A DNA stretch of 64,000 nt from Nocardia transvalensis NBRC 15921 (lineage in GTDB: Bacteria; Actinomycetota; Actinomycetes; Mycobacteriales; Mycobacteriaceae). The notes under the pieces are model-generated. The model ran no database searches, had not been told where the DNA came from, and saw only the letters and a program-made list of their open reading frames with translations. The stretch spans positions 62,001 to 126,000 of the forward strand of contig NZ_BAGL01000124.1 in NCBI RefSeq assembly GCF_000308875.1, written 5' to 3'. Below are positions 24,441-32,649 of the stretch, piece after piece. The stretch's first letter is position 1. The number at the start of each line of letters is the position of its first letter. The position numbers and the translations under genes were made by a program.

Positions 24441-26843
24441 GTGGCCGAATCCCCTGTTCGCGTCGTGGAACTGTCGAGCCCGTTCACCCGATTCGCCGGG
24501 CGGATACTCGTCGGTCTGGGATACGAGGTCGTCCTGGTCGAGCCCCCGGAGGGCGACCCGACGCGCCGCGAACTCGACGGGTACGCGTTCGCCCACTGGC
24601 ATGCGGGCAAGCGGTCGATCGTGCTCGATCCGGCGGCCGAGGGCGATCGCCATGCCCTCGGGAATCTGCTCGCGGGGGCCGATGTACTGCTGGACGGCAC
24701 CGACTATCAATCGGGACCGGTTGTCTCCCAGTATGATTCACTGGTCCACGTCCGCGTCACGCCGTTCGGGGTGTCCGGCCCGCACCGCGCGTGGGCGGCC
24801 ACGAATCTCACCGTCGCCGCGATGGGCGGCATGATGGCACAGGTCGGCATGCCCGACGGCGCTCCCCTGTCGTTGCCCGAGGGCCAGGCGGAGCAGTTGG
24901 CCGGGGTGAACGCGGCGATCGGGGCCCTGCTCGGCTTGCGCGCCAGGCGTTTCGGGCGCGCGCCGTTCGTCGACATCTCGGCGCAGGAGTGCGTCGCGGC
25001 GAGCCTGGAGGCGGGCGCCCTGGCATACCTGCACGAGGATCGCGTGCCCGGCCGGCCGGGCCGGGTGCATCCGCTGGTTCCGCACGGATTGTTCACCGCC
25101 GCGGACGGCTTCCTCGGCGGCGGGCTCGGCGGCAGTCCCCGGATGTGGGACGAGACGCTGCGGTGGCTGATCGAGGAGGGCGCGCAGGACGACCTCGACG
25201 ACCCGCGCTGGAGTGATCCGGTCGAACGAAAGACGCACCAGGAGCACATATTCGCGGTGGTGCAGCGCTTTCTGGCGAAATGGCCGAAGGAGGAGTTCGC
25301 CGTCCGCGCGCAGGAACGCAAACTGCCGTGGGCCGCGGTCGACGGCCCCGCCGAACTGCTCGTCAATCCGCAGCTGAACGATCGCGACTTCTTCCTCGAC
25401 GTGGTCGCCGGGACCGAGGTGACCCGCGATCTCGGATTCGGTTTCGCCTTTCCGGAAGGACGGCGGGTCCGCGAACTCGTCGTGCCCGAACTCGGTGCCG
25501 ATCAGTCACTGATTCCCGAAACACGCACTTCCCCATCAGCTTCCCCTGCGAGCGAAGCGAACTCGGCAAGCCTGGAGGGAATCCGGGTGCTCGACCTGAC
25601 CTGGGTGCTCGCGGGCCCCTACTGCACAAGGATTCTCGCCGATCACGGTGCCGAGGTCATCAAGGTCGAATCGCGAGGCCGCCCCGACCCGACCCGTTTC
25701 TCCCCCGCGATGCACCTGTCGCGCGGGCCGCACGACGATCCCGACACCAGCGGCTACTTCAACGACGTCAACCGGAACAAGCGCAGCATCACCCTCGACA
25801 CCCGAACCCCGGAGGGCCTGGCGGTCCTCGCCGATCTGATCGCCGCCAGTGATGTCGTGATCGAGAACTTCAGCTCGTCGGTGATGGCGAAGCTGGGATT
25901 CGGATACCAACGGCTGCGCGAACTGCGCCCCGATATCGTGTACGTCTCGATGTCCGGCATGGGGCACACGGGGCCGCGCAGCAGCTGGGTATCCTATGCC
26001 GACATCGTCTCCGCGAGTACGGGTCTGACGGCATTGACCGGGTGGCATGCCGACGATGTCGTCGGCGTCATCTACGGCCACGGCGATATCGTCGCGGGGC
26101 TGCAGGCGGCGACGGCGACGCTGGCCGCCCTCGAACACCGCGACCGCACCGGCCGTGGCCAGCACGTGGATCTGTCCCAGCTCGAGGCGATGGCCGCGCA
26201 TATGGGCACCGCGGTGATCCGGTCGACGGGGACCGGGCAGACGCCGGAGCCACGAGGGAACACCGACGCCGCGTATGCGCCGCACGGCGTGTTCCGCTGT
26301 CTCGGCGCCGACCGCTGGGTGGCGATCGCGGTCCGCGACGAGGCCGACTGGCGAGCCCTGTGCGCACTGATCGAACGCCCGGAATGGTCCGGCGCCGAGG
26401 ACTTCCGGACCGCGGAGCGACGCCGCGCCCGCGACGAGGAGATCACCGCGGCGATCACGGCGTGGACCAGGACGCTGCCGGCCGAGACGGTCACCGAGGC
26501 ACTACAGGACGCGGGTGTGCCCGCCGGCACGGTGCAGGACGGCAGGGATCTGGTCGAGGCCGACCGCCATCTGCGTGCCCGCGGCTTCTACGTGCGGCAT
26601 ACCCACCCCCGCGCGGGAGCCTTCCTCCACGAAGGCGTGCCCGTCCGGCTCGACCGCGCCGGTGGCGGGATCCGTTCCGCCGCACCGCTTCTGGGTGCCG
26701 ATACCGAATCGGTGCTCCGTGACGTCCTGCGGTATCCAACGGGCCGGATCGCCGAGCTGCGTGCGGCCTCGATCCTTTTCCTGAACCGTCACCCCAACCC
26801 GAAGGAGTCCCATGCGCGCCGCCCGGCTGCACAGTTTCGGTGA
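24441..26843 (+). CDS. double-domain CaiB/BaiF (type III) CoA-transferase
   Basis: 800-residue tandem of two family III CoA-transferase domains. Domain 1 spans about 5-370 (VRVVELSSPFTRFAGRILV, GVSGPHRAWAATNLT, PFVDISAQECVA). Domain 2 is about 378-790 (GIRVLDLTWVLAGPYCTRIL, IKVESRGRPDPTR, NRNKRSITLD, QHVDLSQLEAMAA). Each retains the Asp (VDIS, VDLS) that forms the acyl-anhydride intermediate. The GTG at 24441 was preferred because GGAG stands six bases upstream; ATG 24429 is also in frame. It ends inside the next gene (32-base overlap). Probable role: moving CoA between acids in the pathway. Confidence 0.88.
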   Translation: MAESPVRVVELSSPFTRFAGRILVGLGYEVVLVEPPEGDPTRRELDGYAFAHWHAGKRSIVLDPAAEGDRHALGNLLAGADVLLDGTDYQSGPVVSQYDSLVHVRVTPFGVSGPHRAWAATNLTVAAMGGMMAQVGMPDGAPLSLPEGQAEQLAGVNAAIGALLGLRARRFGRAPFVDISAQECVAASLEAGALAYLHEDRVPGRPGRVHPLVPHGLFTAADGFLGGGLGGSPRMWDETLRWLIEEGAQDDLDDPRWSDPVERKTHQEHIFAVVQRFLAKWPKEEFAVRAQERKLPWAAVDGPAELLVNPQLNDRDFFLDVVAGTEVTRDLGFGFAFPEGRRVRELVVPELGADQSLIPETRTSPSASPASEANSASLEGIRVLDLTWVLAGPYCTRILADHGAEVIKVESRGRPDPTRFSPAMHLSRGPHDDPDTSGYFNDVNRNKRSITLDTRTPEGLAVLADLIAASDVVIENFSSSVMAKLGFGYQRLRELRPDIVYVSMSGMGHTGPRSSWVSYADIVSASTGLTALTGWHADDVVGVIYGHGDIVAGLQAATATLAALEHRDRTGRGQHVDLSQLEAMAAHMGTAVIRSTGTGQTPEPRGNTDAAYAPHGVFRCLGADRWVAIAVRDEADWRALCALIERPEWSGAEDFRTAERRRARDEEITAAITAWTRTLPAETVTEALQDAGVPAGTVQDGRDLVEADRHLRARGFYVRHTHPRAGAFLHEGVPVRLDRAGGGIRSAAPLLGADTESVLRDVLRYPTGRIAELRAASILFLNRHPNPKESHARRPAAQFR

Positions 26844-27759
26844 GGCACCCGTCCTCGACGAGATCGACATCCCCGCCCGCACGGCGGGCCAGACGCTGGT
26901 GCGCATCGACGCGGCCGCACTCGGCCACCTCGATATGACCGTCGCGAGCGGCACGTTCGACATCAAGCCGTCGCTGCCACACATCGGCGGCACCGACGGC
27001 GCGGCGACCGTCGTCGAGTCGGATACGTTCGAGCCGGGGACGCGGGTGCTCGCGCGCGGCGGCGGTATCGGGCTGGTCAAGAACGGGTGCTGGGCGGAGT
27101 ATCTGGTCGCGGCGGACAAGGCGTTCACGCCGTTCGAGGCCGATCTGCCGCCGGAGGTGGCCGCGACCTTCTTCCTGCCGAGCACCACGGGATACGTCGC
27201 CGTGCACGATGTCGCCGAGGTCCGGGCCGGGGACCGCGTGCTGGTGTCCGGTGCGTCGGGAGCGGTCGGCTCGATGGCGGCCCAATTCGCCTTGCTCGCC
27301 GGGGCCGGCGACGTGATCGGCGTGGTCCCCCGGCACGACCAGGTCGAATTGCTGCCCGCCGGGGTCCGCCCGGTCGTCGGCCGCGGAACCGAACTGGCCG
27401 GGCAGCTGGGCGACGAACCCGTCGCGGAGGTCCTGATCGACACTCTCGGCGGCGATTCCCTTCCGCCGCTGCTCGAACGCGTCGCACCGGGCGGGCGGGC
27501 CGCGCTGATCGGCTACACGCTGGGCACCGAGCTGACCCTCGACCTGCCCAACTGGCTGCTGAGCGACGTGAAGATCCTGCCCGTCAATATGATTCGCAAG
27601 GGAGCGCGCCAAGCCGAACTCGCCCCCGAGCTGCTCGAGAGGCTCGCGGCGGGTGAGGTCCGGCTGGCGGTACAACAGTTCCCCCTCGACCGGATCGCCG
27701 ATGCCCTGCGACTCATGCGCGAGGGCAAGGTGGCCGGGCGCGCCGTCGTCGTGCCATGA
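26812..27759 (+). CDS. MDR-family quinone/alcohol oxidoreductase (zinc-less)
   Basis: 315-residue medium-chain dehydrogenase/reductase. GroES-like N-terminus (MRAARLHSFGEAPVLDEIDI), then the nucleotide loop VLVSGASGAVGSMAAQFALL and LIDTLGGDSLPPLLERVAPG. The structural and catalytic zinc cysteines are absent, as in NADPH:quinone or enoyl reductases. Starts 32 bases before the CoA-transferase ends and its stop overlaps the ligase start (ATGA), so all three are translationally coupled. Confidence 0.88.
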   Translation: MRAARLHSFGEAPVLDEIDIPARTAGQTLVRIDAAALGHLDMTVASGTFDIKPSLPHIGGTDGAATVVESDTFEPGTRVLARGGGIGLVKNGCWAEYLVAADKAFTPFEADLPPEVAATFFLPSTTGYVAVHDVAEVRAGDRVLVSGASGAVGSMAAQFALLAGAGDVIGVVPRHDQVELLPAGVRPVVGRGTELAGQLGDEPVAEVLIDTLGGDSLPPLLERVAPGGRAALIGYTLGTELTLDLPNWLLSDVKILPVNMIRKGARQAELAPELLERLAAGEVRLAVQQFPLDRIADALRLMREGKVAGRAVVVP

Positions 27760-29339
27760 CCGGGGGCGCACCCGAGGCGGGCCTTCCGGAAGCGATGACC
27801 ATCCCCGCACTGCCGGAAGCGATGACCATTCCCGCACTGCTCGTCCTGCGGGCCGAACAGTGCGGGGACCGGATCGCCGTGCGCGCCGGTTCGGTCGCGG
27901 TGAGTTATCGCCGGCTCGTGTGCCGGGCGTCGTCCATGGCGAATGCCTTGCACGCGAACGGGATACGGGCCGGGGATCGAGTCGCGGCGGTGCTGGACAA
28001 TCGGATCGAGCTTATCGATCTGGTGCTGGGATGTGCCTGGCTGGGGGCCGTCGCGGTGCCGTTGAACGTGGCGTTGCGGGGTGACGGTCTGCGTCACGCG
28101 CTCGCCGAATCGGGTGCGGGGTGGGTGTTCGTCGAGCCACACCACGCCGGGCAGGTCGAGGCGACAGGTTTCCCGGGCGTGTGCTGGATCGCCGGTTCCG
28201 CCTCGGCCCCGCGGGTGGATCCGGCGGCATCCGAACCGCCCCGCGATCCCGCGCCGGTCGCCGACCTCGATCTCGCCGCGATCCTGTTCACATCGGGCAC
28301 GACCGGCCTGCCGAAGGGGGTTCGGTGCCCGCATGCCCAGTTCCTGTGGTGGGGTGCGGGAGTGGGGCGTTCGCTCGGCGTCGAGGCGGGCGACGTCCTG
28401 TACAACTGCCTGCCGCTGTTCCACACCAATGCCCTCGGGTCACTGTTCCAGGCGCTGGTGTGGCGAGGCACATTCGTTCTCGGAGAACGCTTTTCCGCGA
28501 CGGACTATTGGCGGCGGGTCGAGGAATCGGGTGCCACCGTCACCTATCTCCTCGGCGCCATGGTCGCCATTCTGATGAACCGCCCACCCTCGCCGAACGA
28601 CCGGGCCCACCGGGCGACCCGAGCGCTGTCACCCGCCACGCCCGCGCACCTGTACGAGCCCTTCCGCACCCGGTTCGGCATCGATCTCGTCGACGGATTC
28701 GGCACCACCGAAACGAATCTCGTCATCGGGTCGCTGCCGGGCCACCGCCGCGACGGCTTCCTCGGCACGGTCATGGACGGCTACGAGGCCGCCGTCGTGG
28801 ACGGCGGCCGCCCCGCCCCCGACGGCACGCCGGGCGAACTGATGGTCCGCAGTCTGCGGCGCGGGGCCTTCGCGGCGGGGTATCTCGGTGATCCGGTCCC
28901 GGCGGAGGGGGCGTGGCTGCGCACCGGAGACCGGGTGATCCGCGATGCCGACGGCTGGTTCCGTTTCGTGGACCGGCTCAAGGACGTGATCCGCCGCCGC
29001 GGCGAGAACATCTCGGCCACCGAGGTGGAATCGGTCCTGGCCCAGCACCCGGCCGTCGCCCAGGTCGCGGTCTTCCCGGTCCCGTCCGCCCTCGCCGAGG
29101 ACGAGGTGATGGCCGCGATCGTGCCCCGAGACGGCGCCGCCTTCGACCCCGCGGACCTGTTGCGCTTCGCCGAACGCCACCTCGCCTACTTCGCGCTCCC
29201 CCGCTACCTCGACCTGGTCCCGGCGCTCCCCCTCACCGAGACAGGCAAGGTGCGCAAACAGGAGCTACGCGCCCGCGGTGTCGGCCCGGCCACCTGGGAT
29301 GCGGAACGCGAGGGCTTCCTGCCGACGCGCCCCCACTGA
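27756..29339 (+). CDS. AMP-binding acyl-CoA synthetase (CaiC/carboxylic acid-CoA ligase-like)
   Basis: 527-residue adenylate-forming ligase that activates a carboxylic acid with ATP and CoA. Motifs: ILFTSGTTGLPKGVRCPHAQ (P-loop), YNCLPLFHTNALGSLFQAL, GFGTTETN, WLRTGDRVIRDADGWFRFVD, RLKDVIRRRGENISATEVE and the catalytic lysine in LTETGKVRKQEL. ATG at 27756 overlaps the previous stop, but the N-terminus carries a tandem 9-residue duplication with two further ATGs (27795, 27822) in good context, so a shorter form is possible. Substrate unknown; short polar acids fit CaiC-like enzymes. Confidence 0.9.
   Translation: MTGGAPEAGLPEAMTIPALPEAMTIPALLVLRAEQCGDRIAVRAGSVAVSYRRLVCRASSMANALHANGIRAGDRVAAVLDNRIELIDLVLGCAWLGAVAVPLNVALRGDGLRHALAESGAGWVFVEPHHAGQVEATGFPGVCWIAGSASAPRVDPAASEPPRDPAPVADLDLAAILFTSGTTGLPKGVRCPHAQFLWWGAGVGRSLGVEAGDVLYNCLPLFHTNALGSLFQALVWRGTFVLGERFSATDYWRRVEESGATVTYLLGAMVAILMNRPPSPNDRAHRATRALSPATPAHLYEPFRTRFGIDLVDGFGTTETNLVIGSLPGHRRDGFLGTVMDGYEAAVVDGGRPAPDGTPGELMVRSLRRGAFAAGYLGDPVPAEGAWLRTGDRVIRDADGWFRFVDRLKDVIRRRGENISATEVESVLAQHPAVAQVAVFPVPSALAEDEVMAAIVPRDGAAFDPADLLRFAERHLAYFALPRYLDLVPALPLTETGKVRKQELRARGVGPATWDAEREGFLPTRPH
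27786..27839 (+). repeat. 27-bp tandem duplication in ligase N-terminus
   Basis: Two adjacent 27-base copies (27786-27812 and 27813-27839) differ at one base and encode PEAMTIPAL twice. The reading frame is kept. Each copy carries an ATG, so the duplication may have doubled an original start. Confidence 0.85.
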
Positions 29340-29343
29340 CCGG

Positions 29344-30237
29344 TCACCGCCCGCACCCGTTGAAGGAACACATCGCCGCGCTGCACGAACTGTCGCGCGG
29401 GGCCACCTCACCCGGTGTGTGGGTGCAGCGCATCGCCTGCAAGGTGCGGGTGATGCCGACGCCGGCGGTGCGGAGGGCGCCGGTGATGCGGCTGACGTTG
29501 AGGCGGGCGGTGGGTGCGGTGACCGACAGCGCCCCCGCCAGCACGCGCGGGCCGCTGAATACCGGGACGGCCACGCTCATGTAACCGAGCCGGGTCTCCT
29601 CCACCTCGACGGCCAACTGCTCCTTGCGCATTCGCTCGAGTTGCGTGCGCAGGACGCCGACGGACATCGTGGTGCGGCTGGTGAGCGCCGTGAAGCCCTG
29701 CTCGACGACCTCGTCGAACACCGACGGCGGCGAGAACGCCAGGATGATCTTGCCGGTGGCCGTGCAGTACAGCGGCAAGCGGCCCGCCACGCGCGACTGC
29801 TGATTGAGTCCGCGATGGCCGATGATCTTCTCGATATAGAGCACGTCGATGCCGTCGCGCACCGCGAAATGCACCGTCTCCTGCGTGGCCAGCAGCAGAT
29901 CCTCCATATACGGCAGCGCCGCGTCACGCAGGATCCGCTGCCGGGGCACGAGCTGGCCGAGTTCGAACAACCGCAGTCCCAGCCGGTATTTGGTGCCCGC
30001 GCGCTCGAGCAGGCCCCATTCCACCAGCTCACCCGCCAGCCGGTGCACCGACGCCTTCGCGACCCCGCTGCGGCGCGCCAATTCGGTCAGGGACAGATCA
30101 CTGCACTGGCTGTCGAACGCGTCGAGAATCAGGCGGGCCTTCCCCAGCACCGAGGACATATCGGTCCCGGCCTGCTGGGCCGCCGTGATCGGTACGACCG
30201 GCCCGAGTCCACCGGGTCCTCGTGTGGCTGTAGTCAA
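29344..30237 (-). CDS. IclR family transcriptional regulator (island regulator 1)
   Basis: 297-residue regulator. Winged HTH at about 26-85 (VLGKARLILDAFD, LSLTELARRSGVAKASVHRL) and effector-binding domain (VHFAVRDGIDVLYIEKIIG, SRVAGRLPLYCTATGKIIL). I place the start at the TTG 30237, which has AGGAGG five bases upstream; the in-frame ATG at the open-frame limit lacks one. It is closely related to the regulator at 44938-45678. An IclR-type palindrome 82 bp upstream suggests autoregulation. It converges with the ligase operon. Confidence 0.9.
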   Translation of the reverse strand: MTTATRGPGGLGPVVPITAAQQAGTDMSSVLGKARLILDAFDSQCSDLSLTELARRSGVAKASVHRLAGELVEWGLLERAGTKYRLGLRLFELGQLVPRQRILRDAALPYMEDLLLATQETVHFAVRDGIDVLYIEKIIGHRGLNQQSRVAGRLPLYCTATGKIILAFSPPSVFDEVVEQGFTALTSRTTMSVGVLRTQLERMRKEQLAVEVEETRLGYMSVAVPVFSGPRVLAGALSVTAPTARLNVSRITGALRTAGVGITRTLQAMRCTHTPGEVAPRDSSCSAAMCSFNGCGR

Positions 30238-30318
30238 GGGTGCCTCCTGGCGGGTCGGGCGAGCGCTCACCTGATGTCGTGACGCTACGGGAGAGATGCC
30301 GTGAGAGGCACGTCACAG

Positions 30319-30335
30319 AGTCCGCTCAGCGGACC
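30319..30335. promoter_or_regulatory. IclR-type 17-bp operator, site 3
   Basis: AGTCCGCTCAGCGGACC, with a perfect GTCCGCT/AGCGGAC core. It lies upstream of iclR 1 and its central TCA is the stop codon (reverse strand) of the hydrolase gene. Confidence 0.65.
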
Positions 30336-31174
30336 CGTTCCACGATGTTTACATCGGGCCACGTGACCTCGGCGGATGTCAGAAACTCCCGGGCCGCCGC
30401 GGCCACCGCCGGAGCCTCGCGTTCGATGAGCGCGACCGTCCCGTTCTCGATCACGGTACTGCGGACCGAGCGGGCCGCGGTGAGCCCGGCGGTCAGAGCG
30501 GGCAGGTTGGGCATCGAGAACGGATCCCGGCCCGCGCCGATCAGGAGGACGGGTCCGGTCACCGCACCGATGCGATCCTCCATGCGGTACCGAGCACAGG
30601 CCCGGTGCCCCTCGGCGGGATCGACGCCGGGTGCGAGCGCGTCGCGGACGAACCGGTCCAGCAGCCCCGCGACCGGGGCCGGGTAGTACGGCCGGCGCAG
30701 ATCCCACAGGGTCCGCAGGTGCGTCCCGTCCTCGCTCTGCTCCGCGCGGTCCACCCCCGCTCCCGACGCATGAGCGGTGCGATATCGCTCGTCCGCCCAC
30801 GGACACGACGACAACAGCAGCGCGACAACACGTTCCGTGTCGGCGGCCGCCATCTCCAGCGCCACGGCGGCCCCGGTGTGATGACCGAGGACGGCGGCGT
30901 GGCCGACGCCGAGCGCGTCCAGCAGCTCCCACGCTCCGCAGGCGAAGACCTCGATCGTCTGCGGCGCGGGCGGTTTCGCGCTCGCGCCGAAACCCACCAT
31001 ATCCATTGCGATCACCCGGTGGTCGACGGCGAGCAGCGGGATCAATTCCCGGAACTCGTCCCAGGACCGCGGCGTCTGATGCAGCAGGAGCAGCACCGGG
31101 CCGTCCCCTTGCTCGGCGTAGTGCACCTGGCCGAAAGACGTGTCCGCGTAGGCGAATCGGAGTTCCGCGCCCAT
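30326..31174 (-). CDS. alpha/beta hydrolase-fold protein lacking the usual nucleophile
   Basis: 282-residue alpha/beta hydrolase fold, beginning LRFAYADTSFGQVHYAEQGD with LLLLHQTPRSWDEF. The nucleophile elbow reads GHHTG at residues 97-101, with His where Ser, Cys or Asp should stand. The C-terminal catalytic histidine region reads NGTVALIEREAP instead of a GxGH pattern. It is therefore a pseudoenzyme or uses other chemistry such as a cofactor-independent oxygenase or lyase. It is the last gene of the reductase-ferredoxin operon and overlaps the ferredoxin stop by one base. Confidence 0.85.
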   Translation of the reverse strand: MGAELRFAYADTSFGQVHYAEQGDGPVLLLLHQTPRSWDEFRELIPLLAVDHRVIAMDMVGFGASAKPPAPQTIEVFACGAWELLDALGVGHAAVLGHHTGAAVALEMAAADTERVVALLLSSCPWADERYRTAHASGAGVDRAEQSEDGTHLRTLWDLRRPYYPAPVAGLLDRFVRDALAPGVDPAEGHRACARYRMEDRIGAVTGPVLLIGAGRDPFSMPNLPALTAGLTAARSVRSTVIENGTVALIEREAPAVAAAAREFLTSAEVTWPDVNIVERVR

Positions 31175-31494
31175 CAGTACGCCGCCACCATCGGGGTGTC
31201 GACGCCGACCACATCGATCTTCGCGGCCCCGCCCGGATTACCGACCGGCTCGGCGCGGGTCGGCAGGATGTCGAGGAAGAACCTCTTGTTGTCCTCCTTG
31301 AATTCCGGTGCGGCCTTGCGATCCACCGTGATCGCCTCGACCGGGCACGCCAATTCGCAGGCGCCGCAGTCGATGCACTCGTTCGGATTGATGTACAGCT
31401 TCCGGTCGCCCTCGTAGATGCAGTCGACCGGGCATTCCTCCATGCACGAGCGGTCGGTGTAGTCGATGCAGGCCTCGCCTATCACGAATGCCAT
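31174..31494 (-). CDS. 7Fe (3Fe-4S/4Fe-4S) ferredoxin
   Basis: 106-residue ferredoxin of the FdxA/FdxC type. Cysteine pattern: CIDYTDRSCMEECPVDC for one cluster, CIDCGACELACP for the second; the long C-terminal tail (KEDNKRFFLDILPTRAEPVG) is usual. It follows its reductase by four bases and overlaps the hydrolase start by one base. It presumably passes electrons from the reductase to the Rieske oxygenase at 40463, although Rieske partners are more often 2Fe-2S. Confidence 0.92.
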   Translation of the reverse strand: MAFVIGEACIDYTDRSCMEECPVDCIYEGDRKLYINPNECIDCGACELACPVEAITVDRKAAPEFKEDNKRFFLDILPTRAEPVGNPGGAAKIDVVGVDTPMVAAY

Positions 31495-31498
31495 TGCC

Positions 31499-32506
31499 TC
31501 AGCCCTCCTGTTCGGTGGAATGTCCGGGGAAGATCTCCGCGTCCGGATCGAGAACGGCCGCCGCATTGTTCACCGCGGTGGCGGCCTCCCCGAAGCCGAC
31601 CGCGATGAGCCGCACCTTCCCGGGATAGTCGGTGATGTCCCCGGCGGCGTAGACGCGCGGGACGGCGGTCTCCATGCGGGTGTTCACGACGATGTGCCGC
31701 GAGTCGATCTCCAGTCCCCACTCGGCCAGCGGACCCAGGTCCGCGGTGAAACCCAGTGCGGCGATGACGGATTGGGCAGGAAGGGTGGTCGTCGACTTCT
31801 CGAGTGTGTGCGCGATGTCGACCTCGGCGATCCAGCCGTTGCCGCGCACCGCCGCGATATCCGCGTTGACCAGGACCCGCACCGAGCTGTCGTGCACCTT
31901 GGCCACGGTGGATCGGTGGGCCCGGAACTTGTCGCGCCGATGCACCAAGGTGACGGAGTTGGCGATCGGTTCGAGGTGGACGGCCCAGTCGAACGCGCTG
32001 TCGCCGCCGCCGACGATCACCACGTCCTTGCCCTCGTGCGCCGCCAGCTCGGGGACGAAATAGCTCAGCCCGCGATCCAGGAAATCGAGCCCCTTCGTCA
32101 GCGGCCGGGGCGTGAAAGTCCCGATCCCGCCGGTGATTACGACCGCGCCCGCGGTGATGGTGCGCCCCTTGCCGGTCGTCACGACCGCATTCCCCGACGC
32201 GTCGTGGGACAGGCCGAGCGCCTGCTCGCCCAGCAGATAGATCGGCTCGAACGGCGCGGCCTGCGCGAGCAGCCCCTCGATGAGATCCCGGCCCTTGACG
32301 GCGGGGAACCCCGCGACGTCGAGGATGGCCTTCTCGGGGTACATCGCGCTCACCTGCCCGCCCGGTTCGGCGAGCGCGTCGAGTACGGCGACGCGCAGGC
32401 CGCGGAACCCGGCGTAGTACGCGCCGTAGAGTCCCGCCGGGCCGGCGCCGACGATGAGGATGTCGACGTCGAGCGCGGCGGTCGAGGCAAGGGACGATTC
32501 GTTCAC
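31499..32506 (-). CDS. ferredoxin-NADP+ reductase (thioredoxin-reductase-like)
   Basis: 335-residue flavoprotein. FAD loop LIVGAGPAGLYGAYYAG, GGQVSAMYPEKAILDVAGFP, second nucleotide loop VIVGGGDSAFDWAV, and YAAGDITDYPGKVRLIAVGF. This is the plant-unrelated, TrxR-like FNR type without redox cysteines. GTG at 32506 was chosen because a TAGCGT box stands about 12 bases upstream, indicating a leaderless message; the frame continues upstream only as a shadow. An IclR-type palindrome lies about 50 bases upstream. Confidence 0.9.
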   Translation of the reverse strand: MNESSLASTAALDVDILIVGAGPAGLYGAYYAGFRGLRVAVLDALAEPGGQVSAMYPEKAILDVAGFPAVKGRDLIEGLLAQAAPFEPIYLLGEQALGLSHDASGNAVVTTGKGRTITAGAVVITGGIGTFTPRPLTKGLDFLDRGLSYFVPELAAHEGKDVVIVGGGDSAFDWAVHLEPIANSVTLVHRRDKFRAHRSTVAKVHDSSVRVLVNADIAAVRGNGWIAEVDIAHTLEKSTTTLPAQSVIAALGFTADLGPLAEWGLEIDSRHIVVNTRMETAVPRVYAAGDITDYPGKVRLIAVGFGEAATAVNNAAAVLDPDAEIFPGHSTEQEG

Positions 32507-32549
32507 AGCGAGAACGCTAATCCGGCTGCGGCCCTGGAGAAATGAACTC

Positions 32550-32566
32550 GGTCCGGTCAGCAGACT
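32550..32566. promoter_or_regulatory. IclR-type 17-bp operator, site 4
   Basis: GGTCCGGTCAGCAGACT, a weaker member (five of eight arm pairs) centred about 52 bases before the reductase start. Confidence 0.5.
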
Positions 32567-32594
32567 CCGTCCGGATCGAGTGGTGCGCACGCGG

Positions 32595-32633
32595 GCGGGC
32601 CCGGCGGCCACGCGAGGTGGCCGCCGGGCCCGC
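32595..32633 (-). terminator. 17-bp-stem hairpin terminator after the ABC/aldolase operon
   Basis: GCGGGCCCGGCGGCCAC (32595-32611) pairs perfectly with GTGGCCGCCGGGCCCGC (32617-32633) around the loop GCGAG. It lies 17 bases after the aldolase stop and before the reductase promoter, so it separates the two operons. No T-run. Confidence 0.75.
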
Positions 32634-32649
32634 CGGAGGGAACAGTGAT

